A stretch of DNA of 64,000 nt from Bilabrum cf. latius (Eukaryota; Bigyra: Bicosoecida; Bigyra; Bicosoecida): positions 806,001 through 870,000 of the forward strand of contig OZ237736.1 of the NCBI GenBank assembly GCA_965178125.1. The letters run 5' to 3'. The position numbers were made by a program, and so were the translations under genes. The notes beneath the pieces were generated by a model. That model searched no databases. It was given only the letters and a program-made list of their open reading frames with translations, and had not been told where the DNA came from. Shown piece by piece: positions 25,301 through 36,616 of the stretch. Positions within the stretch are counted from its first letter, which is position 1. The number at the start of each line of letters is the position of its first letter.

Positions 25301-27880
25301 TCCCTCCCCCTTTGCACCTCGCAATCGGTCGCCCACAGCACCAGCTCGCACTGCCCTCGAGGACATGACGCCGATACTGCACACGGCTCCCTCCCCCCTC
25401 TCCACCTCACACCCGGTCGCCCACAGCACCAGCTCGCACTGCCCTCGAGGACATGACGCCGATACTGCACACGGCTCCCTCCCCCCTCTCCACCTCACAC
25501 CCGGTCGCCCACAGCACCAGCTCGCACTGCCCTGGAGGACATGACGCCGATACTGCACACGGCTCTCGTCCCCCTCTCCACCTCACACCCGGTTGCCCAC
25601 AGCACCAGCTCGCACTGCCCTCGAGGACATGACGCCGATACTGCACACGGCTCCCTCCCCCCTCTCCACCTCACACCCGGTCGCCCACAGCACCAGCTCG
25701 CACTGCCCTGGAGGACATGACGCCGATACTGCACACGGCTCTCGTCCCCCTCTCCACCTCACACCCGGTCGCCCACAGCACCAGCTCGCACTGCCCTCGA
25801 GGACATGACGCCGATACTGCACACGGCTCCCTCCCCCCTCTCCACCTCACACCCGGTCGCCCACAGCACCAGCTCGCACTGCCCTCGAGGACATGACGCC
25901 GATACTGCACACGGCTCCCTCCCCCTTTGCACCTCGCAATCGGTCGCCCACAGCACCAGCTCGCACTGCCCTCGAGGACATGACGCCGATACTGCACACG
26001 GCTCTCGTCCCCCTCTCCACCTCACACCCGGTCGCCCACAGCACCAGCTCGCACTGCCCTCGAGGACATGACGCCGATACTGCACACGACTCCCTCCCCC
26101 CTCTCCACCTCACACCCGGTCACCCACAGCACCAGCTCGCACTGCCCTCGAGGACATGACGCCGATACTGCACACGGCTCCCTCCCCCCTCTCCACCTCA
26201 CACCCGGTTGCCCACAGCACCAGCTCGCACTGCCCTCGAGGACATGACGCCGATACTGCACACGGCTCCCTCCCCCCTCTCCACCTCACACCCGGTCGCC
26301 CACAGCACCAGCTCGCACTGCCCTCGAGGACATGACGCCGATACTGCACACGGCTCCCTCCCCCCTCTCCACCTCACACCCGGTCGCCCACAGCACCAGC
26401 TCGCACTGCCCTCGAGGACATGACGCCGATACTGCACACGGCTCTCGTCCCCCTCTCCACCTCACACCCGGTCGCCCACAGCACCAGCTCGCACTGCCCT
26501 GGAGGACATGACGCCGATACTGCACACGGCTCTCGTCCCCCTCTCCACCTCACACCCGGTCGCCCACAGCACCAGCTCGCACTGCCCTCGAGGACATGAC
26601 GCCGATACTGCACACGGCTCCCTCCCCCCTCTCCACCTCACACCCGGTCGCCCACAGCACCAGCTCGCACTGCCCTCGAGGACATGACGCCGATACTGCA
26701 CACGGCTCTCGTCCCCCTCTCCACCTCACACCCGGTCGCCCACAGCACCAGCTCGCACTGCCCTCGAGGACATGACGCCGATACTGCACACGGCTCCCTC
26801 CCCCCTCCCCACCTCACACCTGGTCGCCCACAGCACCAGCTCGCACTGCCCTCGAGGACATGACGCCGATACTGCACACGGCTCCCTCCCCCCTCTCCAC
26901 CTCACACCCGGTCGCCCACAGCACCAGCTCGCACTGCCCTCGAGGACATGACGCCGATACTGCACACGGCTCCCTCCCCCCTCTCCACCTCACACCCGGT
27001 CGCCCACAGCACCAGCTCGCACTGCCCTGGAGGACATGACGCCGATACTGCACACGGCTCTCGTCCCCCTCTCCACCTCACACCCGGTCGCCCACAGCAC
27101 CAGCTCGCACTGCCCTGGAGGACATGACGCCGATACTGCACACGGCTCCCTCCCCCCTCTCCACCTCACACCCGGTCGCCCACAGCACCAGCTCGCACTG
27201 CCCTGGAGGACATGACGCCGATACTGTACACGGCTCCCTCCCCCCTCTCCACCTCACACCCGGTCGCCCACAGCACCAGCTCGCACTGCCCTCGAGGACA
27301 TGACGCCGATACTGCACACGACTCCCTCCCCCCTCTCCACCTCACACCCGGTCGCCCACAGCACCAGCTCGCACTGCCCTCGAGGACATGACGCCGATAC
27401 TGCACACGGCTCCCTCCCCCCTCTCCACCTCACACCCGGTCGCCCACAGCACCAGCTCGCACTGCCCTGGAGGACATGACGCCGATACTGCACACGGCTC
27501 CCTCCCCCCTCCCCACCTCACACCTGGTCGCCCACAGCACCAGCTCGCACTGCCCTCGAGGACATGACGCCGATACTGCACACGGCTCCCTCCCCCCTCT
27601 CCACCTCACACCCGGTCGCCCACAGCACCAGCTCGCACTGCCCTGGAGGACATGACGCCGATACTGCACACGGCTCCCTCCCCCCTCTCCACCTCACACC
27701 CGGTCGCCCACAGCACCAGCTCGCACTGCCCTCGAGGACATGACGCCGATACTGCACACGGCTCCCTCCCCCCTCCCCACCTCACACCTGGTCGCCCACA
27801 GCACCAGCTCGCACTGCCCTGGAGGACATGACGCCGATACTGCACACGGCTCCCTCCCCCTTTGCACCTCGCAATCGGTT
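22391..27880. repeat. 88-bp tandem satellite array, about 62 copies
   Basis: The unit is 88 bp (87 bp in copies with a ctttgcacctc variant) and reads, in parts, ctccacctcacacccggtcg, cccacagcaccagctcgcac, tgccctcgaggacatgacgc, cgatactgcacacggct. Variants (ctcgagg/ctggagg, gctccctcc/gctctcgtc, cacccggt/cacctggt, cgcaatcggt) are ordered. A block beginning near 22,680 recurs with the same variant order at +2,198 bp (near 24,880), which gives a higher-order repeat of about 25 units. Because 88 is not a multiple of 3, each strand shows endless short overlapping ORFs. These are artefacts and not genes. The last copy ends abruptly at about 27,880. Confidence 0.97.
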
Positions 27881-28596
27881 GTTGGTTGGCGTTTCCATTG
27901 AGTAGTTGTTGTACAACAATGAGTTGAGTTCAATGCTGGGCGGGAAAAGGATCTGTATTAGGGAAGGCATATATATTCAGATCCGGTGCTACTTATCATG
28001 AACTACAACTACATTATCGTAGATTAACAGTTAAAATTAGTCAGCGGTTGACACGCTAAGACAAGAGTGAACACAAACAACTTGAAGGTTTTGCGATAGC
28101 TTACAGTCGAACAAGTCCATATCTTCCCTAAATACCAGAAAACAAAAGCATAGCTGTAGCACGCTGCCTAAACATGAACGATAGTTAGCAAATTTGAAAA
28201 CCAGTAAGTGTTGGTATCCAGTTTTCGCCATGTCCTTGTAGCCATTCTAACAGCCGCCGGCGTGCAATGCATTTTTCTTTCTGGCAGGAACTGGCAGAAA
28301 CTGGCAGAAACTGGCAGAAACTGGCAGAAATTCTGGCAGAAATTCTGGCAGAACGGTTCCGTCAGACACAATACAGCGACAACACCCGCGCAGCCGGTTG
28401 CAACTGCCAGATTTTCTCAACGCTTCCGACCCCCGACCAATCTTTGCGAGGGCACCGAAGGTAACGAATGGGTACATTGTGTAGTTGCGCACAATCAAAG
28501 TGGTGTGGAGCGTGAGAAATGCGATTGGGTGACCGCCCTGTGTGTGCTCGCTTGTACAACGATGTGGCTCCCGTGCGTTTTCCGTAGGCTTCTCCC
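27881..28596 (+). other. Upstream region of the EF-hand gene, with CTGGCAGAAA tandem cluster
   Basis: AT-richer DNA between satellite and gene. At about 28,285-28,355 there are six or so tandem ctggcagaaa / ctggcagaaatt units on the plus strand, about 250-310 bp upstream of the ATG. They match the minus-strand cluster upstream of RTF2. Nothing else is recognised. Confidence 0.4.
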
Positions 28597-30624
28597 ATGC
28601 GTACTCTCCTCATCCGCAAACCGTGCAGGTATGATCCAGTACCCAGTCGATATTATGAGCGGCAATCGTTCCAGCGAATGGCAGATTTGCTGTTCTTGAC
28701 CGACTCAGACCTTCGAGCTCTGTGGCACGGTTTCAAGACGCTTCGCAAGCGGCGTGGAGACAAGAAAATAAGGGTGCTTGACTTGCTGCGTAAAGCAGAC
28801 ATATCACCAACACCATTCAGTTAGAGGGTGTTTGAAATTGCCGACCTGGCCGGCAAGAAGCAAGTAGACTTTCATGATTTTATCGTTAGCACCTGGAACT
28901 ACTGCACGCTGTCCCGCGACGGACTGATCGAGTTTGCCTGGGATGTGCTGCGAAGTGAAAACAATGGCGAAGTAGAGCTGACAGATTTGCGGCAGCTTAT
29001 CGAAGAAGTTCTGGGGAGTACGATGGGCCAGGCTAGCCGCGAATTTGTAAACGAGGCCGTTGCGCGATCGCCGCACATTGGGGTAACTGGGCGCCAGTTC
29101 TACCTCCTGGCGATCCGTGACGCCGAAATGCTCGCACCGGCGTACTGGCTGCAGGAGCACATGCGCTCCCTGGTAGCCTCCTACGGCTTCTGGCGCATGG
29201 CCACCGAGAAAAGAGCTATGTTCTTAAACAACCAGGCGTGGAAGGACCTCGTCAAGCAGCTCAACCCCCTGGGCCGAGCGGAACCGGGGTCTCTTCCCGC
29301 CGTGTCTGGGACCATCGCCGTTAAGAAAACTGCAGACATGCTCGGTTCGGGGGCCGGAGCAAGTGCTCCGAAGGAAGGCAAGATGCTCGGCAGCGCCGGG
29401 GGGGTGCCCACCATGAAGCCCGGTGGCATGGCCGCGCTGGCAGTCAAGGGGCCGGGAGGCGACAAGAAGACCCGCCGGGGCTCAGCAATGATGCAGATAC
29501 AGAGGCAGGGCAGATCCACCAGGCAACTGGACGGAGACGGTGGTGCTGCCGGTGGTGGTGCTGCGGGGGGCGGCACGTCCACGGTGCAGGAGGCTAGGGC
29601 TCTGATCCTGGGGGCGGGCGCCTCTGCAGCCGCCGAGTCCAAAGCTGGGGGCCCTTCAAGCAGCTCCGGGGACGCCAAACCCATGCGCAGTGAGGTCGCC
29701 AAGTATCTGCTGCCCGACGTGAGGATGGTGCACGTGGCCAATGCGGGAACGGGCGGCTACTACCCAAACAACCCGGAGGCTGCAGAGAGCATGCAGATGG
29801 GCCTCGACTCGCAAACCGCGCTGCAGCTGGCCAATCCGCCCGATGACGCCATCAAGGGCTACTACAGGAGGGCTCGTAAACACAACCTCCCGCAATACGT
29901 GCTTCACACAGACAACAACTCTGACGCTGCCCAGTTCTCAATCCCCGGCGTGGTGGACGGCGTGCGAGGCCGGTGGAGGCACGCCCGCGTTAGGGTGGAT
30001 CGGACCGACAAGATGAACGGCTTGGTGCGCGCGCGAGGCGGCGGATACTTTAGCGGGATGCCGTGCTCGTCGTCCAACGCCGAGCTGGACGGCCGCTTCG
30101 ACGCTGAGATCGTGAGGATCCCGCCCTCGTCCGCCAAGGCCACCCAGGACTTCCTGCGGAAAAGGGGCCTGGCCTCCAGGGCGGGGGATCGCGCAGAAGA
30201 GAAAGACAAGGAGAAGGGCAAGCCATCCACGGCCTCCGTGTTCCGCATGCCCCAGGCGGCAAGGGTGCTGGCTGGGATGCAGGGGCAGAGCGCCGCGCCA
30301 TCCGTGGCCGCCCCCGGGGAGCCCGTTAGGGACTTGCCCACCTACGGCACCCTCAGGGAACAGCACCGTGAGCTGGAGCTGCGCATGAGGGAGGAGGAGG
30401 ACGCTGCGATGGATCGGCAGGACGCTGCGCTTGATGCGCTCGATGAGGTGGACGAGGAGGAACGCGCGGCAGAGGCGAAGCGCAGGGCGAAGATGAGGCC
30501 GGGACGGCTGGCAGCTGTTCAGGAAGAGGCCGGGGACGAAATCAAGGCGAAGATGGCCGCTGAGGCGCATTCCAAAGCGGGGGGTGGCGGCAGCGGTGCG
30601 GCCGCCTCGATCAAGACCGATTGA
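28597..30624 (+). CDS. EF-hand-containing protein with disordered C-terminal half
   Basis: ATG 28597 (MADLL at 28678 is an alternative start) to TGA 30622, about 675 aa. One TAG at 28822 lies inside the N-terminal EF-hand module: TPFS, UAG, RVFEIADLAGKKQVDFHDFI, then STWNYCTLSRDGLIEFAWDV. This pattern (TxF-K-RVF-x-IFD-xDGSG-xIdFxEFv-xxWNYCTL) is common in protist calcium-binding EF-hand proteins. Here the first loop lacks several acidic ligands (ADLAGKKQVDF), so Ca2+ binding may be weak or lost. The middle is Gly/Ala/Lys-rich. A later segment (DVRMVHVANAGTGGYYPNNP and following) and an acidic coiled coil (ELELRMREEEDAAMDRQD) have no family I recognise. Single exon. Confidence 0.6.
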
Positions 30625-30786
30625 TTGCGCTCTCTCGCCATCGAGTGCCATCAATCATTGTGTGAAACAAGGACACAGGGTTGCATTATTCTCATGCTAT
30701 ATTGGTCTGTCGTGGACCACTCGTCCACGCCCCAAGCAAGCAAAGCAAGCAGCCCACCGACCTGACACGGAATCACACCCAGGATG

Positions 30787-32307
30787 TCATCGCAATCCGC
30801 CCTGCCTGGCAGCCTCCATCGCCTCTGCCTCCTCTTCGCCCCGCTGCATCTCCTCCCAACGCGCCTCCTCCTCCTGCTGCTTTCTCAAAGCCACAGCCTT
30901 CTGCGCTCTCTCCAGCTCCGCCCCCACTGCAGTGCCCTGCAGGTGCCTGCTCTCGTTCCTGTCGAACACGCTGCCCTTGGACCCACCCCCGCCTCTCTTC
31001 CGGAACTTGGCCACGCGCTGCACCACCACGCGCTCCCCTCTGGACAGAGAGGGGCGCACCCCCAGCTTCTTGAGTTCTCTCTGCATTCCCACGACGTCCG
31101 TGGGGAACTGAAACCTGCACAGCTTGCTGCAATTCGTCTGTACCTGCCTCCACAGGGCACGGATGTCCAGGCTGCAGCCCAGCCGGTGCAGGCTCACGTC
31201 CATCGAGGCACCGGCACCGGGCCCCGCTCCGCCGGAAGATAAAGATCCGGCGGCAGAGCCCGGGAATTCGGAATCTGGACGGGCGCGCTTCTGGCCCGCG
31301 CGTGGGCCACGCCTCGCTGCGGAACCAGGCCCAGAATGCGCGGCGCCCCACGCCTTGGCCATGCCCTCGTCGAAGGCTCTCTTCTGCTCCTGCTCCTCAG
31401 TGCTCCACTGGAGCGGTCTATCTGTCGTTACGGTCCTGTCTGGCCCGCCGTGCGGATGCGCGTACATCCACGACTGATGCAGCCTGTGCTTGCCGGTGGC
31501 AGTGGCGCCGAAATGTCCGCCGGTCTCCTTCACCGTGAGTGAGGGCTGGTCCTTGACCTTGCCTCGCTCCATCTCTCGCTCCACCAAAGCTGGTTCGGCG
31601 ATCATGCCTCGCCCGATCGTCATCTTGGCCTTTGCAACGTCTCCCGCAAGCATGGCGCTCTCAGCTGCTTTCTTCAGCTCGCGTGACATCGGGATCGCAT
31701 CCAAAGAAACACGAAAGGGATTCCCGTTCACAACGATCAGTTCGCCTCTGGCTATTTCATCGTCTATGCGTGCGCCCGGCTACAGCTTCAGCGTTCGCTC
31801 GCCTTCTCTGGCAGCGGCAGTGCCGCCAACTGGCACCACCAGCCTGTGGTCGATTTCTCCTCTAGCCGCCATTCCTACTCCCTCGTATGGATCCGCTCCG
31901 AGTCGAGGGAACACCCTGTCTCCAGATTGCCTGTCTAGGCTGTATACTCTGATACACTTGCCCGTGCGAACCAGCTCAGCGAGGTCTTCCTCAGAACCTG
32001 GGTACGCATCCTCAAGGTCCGCCGCGGACAGGCCCCTGGGTGATTTGGCAATAATATTAAGCATATCAACAACATCGTCCAAGATGATAGATGAAACGTA
32101 CCGAATCGTCTGTCGACGAGTTTCAACCTCAACTTTGGGGTTCTATTGCAAGGATTCCAGCAGCTATGCGCGACCAATAATGGGGATCCCAGTTCCCAAT
32201 GCAACTTCTACGAATGAGCACGGCCTTCTATTTGCGGGGCTCTTAATGAATTGAAGTATGCTCTGGATCTGCTCCCCCAGGGGAGCGAACGCTGGGATTG
32301 CCGCCAT
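30787..32307 (-). CDS. GTF2E2: TFIIE beta subunit (general transcription factor)
   Basis: Single exon, ATG (complement 32305-32307) to TGA (30787-30789), about 506 aa. It has the first winged helix (EQIQSILQFIKS ... LLESLQ, UAG, NPKVEVE), the second (DDVVDMLNIIAKSPRGLSAA, then DLEDAYPG ... GKCIRVYSLD) and the C-terminal region (IRALWRQVQ, then PTDVVGMQRELKKLGVRPS and a basic helix). These match the order and spacing of TFIIE-beta. The factor recruits and stimulates TFIIH at RNA polymerase II promoters. In-frame TAGs: complement 32164, 32143 and 31780. The first two sit inside the conserved first winged helix. There is an insertion between the second winged helix and the C-terminal part. MAT1, a TFIIH subunit, is encoded 10 kb away. 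Confidence 0.8.
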
Positions 32308-32470
32308 GGCCTAGCCCCACCTGCTTCACAGCCAATCCAAAGCAGTTCGAAGTAACCTTAATTACGTGTCTACCGTAAGCTGTGCTATAGTTGGCAACCG
32401 CAAGGGAAGAAGTGCGGCAGCGGGCGACGGAAGAGGAGGAGACTAAATGTGTATGAAAGCGCCGGCGGCT

Positions 32471-34249
32471 TCAATCTCCAAGTTCCAGCATGGTGTCGTC
32501 ATCCCTTGAAGCGAGCATGTCATCGCTGATTTGGGAGCCGCCAACTGCTTGCGATTCATCGTCTTGCATGCCGGTCGTTGCCTGGCCAGCCCCAGCCCCA
32601 GCCCCAGCCCCAGCCCCAGCCCCAGCCACAGCGCCGCCACTGCCTGGCTCTTGTCCCTGGCGCTGCTGCCCTAGCGGCTGATTCGCAGGCGCCGATTCCG
32701 AGTTTGGCACGGAGGGGATGTCATAGTCCCAGTAATCATCCGGGGTGGACTGGCAGGGCCTCTCCTGCTGGAACCGGGGGTCCTGCGCCCTCAGCTCCTT
32801 CCCCAACTCGAGCCCCGCTTCCTCCATGGCTCGGTACGCTGCATCTCTGCGCTTGGTCTCGAAGTCATTCATCCGCTCCGTGGGGATGTACCGCACCCGT
32901 GGCTTGCCCTATCGTGCCGCCCCAGCACCGGCTCCGGACGTTCCCGGCATTCCTCTTAGAATCTCGGGTGTCCTGCTGTACATGCTCGACCTGTCGTTCG
33001 AGGACCCATCGCCGCTGCCGCTCCCGCTGCTGCGTGCGCTCTTTGGAGTGACCTGCCCTGACCCACCCCCGGTCCTCCGACGCTTGCCGGGGGACGACTC
33101 TTTCTCCTCATTTTCCTCCTCCATATCCCCATTCCCATCCGCACCCGCATCAACATCGCACCCGCCACTTGGCGCACCCCCTCTCCCTCCGCCTCTCCCT
33201 CTCCCTCGCCCTTCCAAACGACCTCGTTTGCCCCCCAGCGCGGACTTACCCCCCCTGCTGACCGCCCCCTCCCCGCTCCCACCATCGATGACCCCTCGCG
33301 CCTGCCCCAACTGCGCGATGCCACGCCCTGTGGCAGGCGCGGACGAGGACGAGTCAGGCATGTCAGGCTCCCATAGCGAGGCAGCTGGCATCTGGTCTTG
33401 GATGCCCCCGCGCTGGGATAGGGGGAAGTCCCCCTGGCTGCCTCCGAGGCCGAGGCTGCCCCCCCACTCGCGTGCGGGGCGGGCTGGGCTCTGGCTACCC
33501 CCCCACTCGCGTGCGGGGCGGGCTGGGCTCTGGCTGCTGCCTGCCACGGGAGCCTGCAGGGCCTCTTCGGCGGGAGACTGAGAGCTGGCTTCCGGCTGGG
33601 GGCTACCTGCCAGCCGAATCTGGGGGCTAGCGGCAGCAGCAGCAGCTCTTTGCTGTGTTGAGCTGTGTGATATCTGGCGTTTACGAGCGGGCGAGCGGGC
33701 GACCGCAACAGCTGCACTAGTACTATTTAAGCTGGCATTGGACCTTCGTGGGGCCATCGAGCCAGAGCCACCGGCAGCTGGGCCACTACTTGGACCTGGT
33801 ATTGGCATTGTGCCTAGTGGTGGTTGGTCGGAGGAGCTGGACCTGGAGCTGGAGCTAGGGGCTAACGAGGCTCCCAGCCTTGGTCTGCGAGCGTCCTGCA
33901 TGTTGCTCTGTCCACGAACTGGGTACTGATCCTGAGTCTCGCTTGCGGCATGGCTGTGGGCTGGGCTGAGGATGGCTGCCCGGGGCATTTTGCCGGCACG
34001 CAGAGGGGCGGCACCAGCCTCTGAGCTCGATGCAGGCACGGCAGGAGCCCGCAACGACGAGGCGACCCCCCGCCCCTCTTCATGCGAAGAGCGCTTGTCG
34101 TCTGGGTTGCGGCTGCAATCCGACTCGTTGCCATCGACGCTGCTGTCGCTGTCGCTCACAACAGCCCTTTCGAACGCCTCATCTGCCCGGCGCTCCTCAG
34201 AAGAAGTTGTCGACTCTGCCCGGCTTGGGCTACCTTGCTGTGACGGCAT
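32471..34249 (-). CDS. Low-complexity, probably nuclear, disordered protein
   Basis: ATG (complement 34247-34249) to TGA (32471-32473), about 592 aa, one TAG (complement 32909). It is Ser/Ala/Gly/Pro-rich, with a tandem SQSPARPAREWGG pair, an RGRGRGGGRGG stretch, the basic cluster GKRRRTGGG and a GAGAGAGAGAGAG run near the end (from a ccccag repeat at about 32,587-32,630). The segment after the TAG (RVRYIPTERMNDFETKRRDA) is the least biased. No known family. The basic clusters and SP motifs suggest a nuclear phosphoprotein (inference). Confidence 0.5.
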
Positions 34250-34604
34250 AGGATCAATCCTGCTTGGATTTTTTTAAAAAAAGGATCGGAGCAGAATACA
34301 GCCTTGCTGCTGGAGCAGCGAAGTACTTGCTTTCAAAACATGGAATTACGAAGCTAACCCTGTTGCGCTGGACGAGTCTTTCCCATACCTCTTGCGCTTT
34401 GCTAATTTGCTTTGTAGGGCAATTACGCGTATAAGACCTTGGAGTGAAGCCAGGTGCTCCTATGAGCGTTCAAACTGGTTCTCAAATCTTGTCAGAAGTG
34501 CAATTCGAAGGCTCTCTGGGCCCAGCCTCTGGTATGCAGACGCGAACTGCTGCTTTGAGGACAAATAATGCGGTATATCATTCATAATTGATGCTACGTG
34601 TTCA
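34250..34604. other. Interval upstream of LINE copy 1
   Basis: Carries a T6A7 tract near 34,270 and nothing recognisable. The boundary of the retroelement is not visible, because the open frame beginning at 34605 may itself start in flanking DNA. Confidence 0.3.
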
Positions 34605-36616
34605 TTGTCTTTCACAACACCTTTGCAGAACGCCATTTGTAGCGTAACTGCTCAAACATCACGTTACTATTATTATACGTACCCTTTTGGATGCAGAGCA
34701 GCGGACGCGGGAGAGACGGATGGGGAGTGGACCATCCCACTTGCCTCATCCTACCTGTACCTCGGTCTACTCATTTCGACCCAACCAGTACGGATCAGCC
34801 CAGATGAAGTAGCTGGGCTGACGCAGGCGAGAGACATCTGGGTAATTGATATGGCACCCCACGTACGCAGGAGGATTGCGATGGCGTACCGGGCGGCCAG
34901 GGACATCACACGAGCGGCGGTGAACGGCAACTGGGCGGTCTCCCTGCACGCCCAGCTGCTCCATGCAGGAGCAATCACGAGTGCATTCTACGGAGCAGAG
35001 GCAGCGGCATGTGCAACAGGATGGGACACCTTGTCAGGATTAGGATATGGTTCCCAAGTTTTCTACGGGATGGAACTGAACCTGGAAGTCCTCAAGATGC
35101 TGGACAAATTCCTGCTGGATACGCGCTGGATGATTGTCAGCGGATCGACACAGGTAAGGCCCTTCACCATGGGCGGTCGATACGTGCCAAACCTTGCGAT
35201 GGACACTGAGCTGCTGACGGCATCGGCAGCAGGGCGTGTTGCTATGGGCCTGCTGGACCTGATCGAGTGTCCCTCGAAGAAGGGCCTTGATGTTGCGGCC
35301 AGGTTCATCCACCAGGGCCGATTCCTGCAGGGACCACCAGTACAGACAGGCCCACTCGGGGCCGCGCTGGCACTGGGATTCAGGATCAAGATGGCAGGGT
35401 GGACCCACCGGATCGATGACGCGAAGGACTGGCTGGGATGCCAGGAGACTGCAAAAAAAGTCACAAAGTGGAGGAAATCCAAATCCGGAGCTGCTGACCG
35501 ATCGTTCACAAGCCTGAGCCTGGGATGCTCGCACGATCCGGCACTGTCGGATTGGGACCGGGAGAGAGCTGCGCTCGGAGTGGTCATGCTTAACCGGTAC
35601 GCAACGAAGGGACGGTATGCCTTCGGACCAGGAGCCATGCCAACAGCAGCGGTGGTGCAGGAATACGGCCACCAAGGAAGACGAATTCTGCGCATCCGAG
35701 CTGGACAATACCCGCAACAGGGCACGCCCAACCTTCAAGTGATGGGCACCGCGGTAGAGCAGATGGAGCGGGCCGAGCATGACCATCATGCCGGAACGAG
35801 ACCGTGGCAACCCGATGATGCGGATCAGAATAGAGGGAGGTCCCCTGCCTCCCTCCGGAAAGCATGGGCGAAGACAGCTCTCGCTCAGGACCCTTGGGAC
35901 GAGAAGCTGGAGCGCACCAGCAGGGCCAAGCCAATCGTCGAAGACGCACTCACTCGGATAGAGCGTACGATTGCGCGGTCATCGGAACGGACAGCTGTCA
36001 AGGAGCTGGCCAACCGAGTGGTGCAGGTGATCAGGAACCAGCTGCGCTAGCAGGAGTAGCTGACGTGCAGGCAGTGGATGCGAGGCGATGCGGCGGCTGC
36101 TCTTGCCGCCACGGCCACGCAAGAGCTGATAGCGGCAACCAATGCGAACGCTCGGCTACAGCGACGGATGTTTAAGCCCCACGGCTTGCTAAGGGACATA
36201 GAGAGGCAATGGGCCAAAGGCATGAGCGCGTGCATGCTAGCCTCTCTGAAGGATCGTGAGACGCAGAGACGGTCATGGAGGAGGAAATGGTGGGTTCCGG
36301 CAGGGGACCCTGATGTGGGACTGGACCGCGCTTTGTGCCGGGCACATGCTCCGCACCTGTATGCTTTCTCCCTGTGAAGGCATCAGGCTGAGGGCTTGTG
36401 GGGGACCACATTGATGGCGAATAAAGGGGACTCGGCGGTGTAGGCTGAGATTGGGGGGCCTTTGGCCTGAAAGGGTCGGGGGTCTTGTAGTCCTTGTTTG
36501 AGGACTCCTCTGGATTCAGGTGATCACTCGAACTCCTTCGGGGGCAACGGTGCATCTGGGTGCTTGTGGAATCTTTACCCAACAATGTATTTCTGTATTT
36601 CTGTATTTTACCCTCG
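34605..36616 (+). mobile_element. 5'-truncated LINE-type non-LTR retroelement, copy 1
   Basis: The ORF 34605-36377 encodes the region after the reverse-transcriptase core of a LINE polymerase: SSYLYLGLLIST (typical YLGxxI motif), HAGAITSAFYGAEAAA and a C-terminal KWW ... RAHAPHLYAFSL ending in TGA 36375. Two TAGs (36048, 36057) lie in frame. The RT catalytic motifs are missing, so it is 5'-truncated. The 3' UTR has CTTTGGCCTGAAAGGGTC and a tail of (tatttctg)n. Copy 2 shares over 99% identity from 35,146 on. Confidence 0.75.

Noticed and set aside
22391-27880. Dozens of 60-108 aa ORFs in the satellite, and a CRISPR-like look of regular spacing
   Set aside because: The unit is a contiguous 88-bp tandem repeat with no unique spacers. 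Since 88 is not divisible by 3, the ORFs are the same repeat read in shifting frames.
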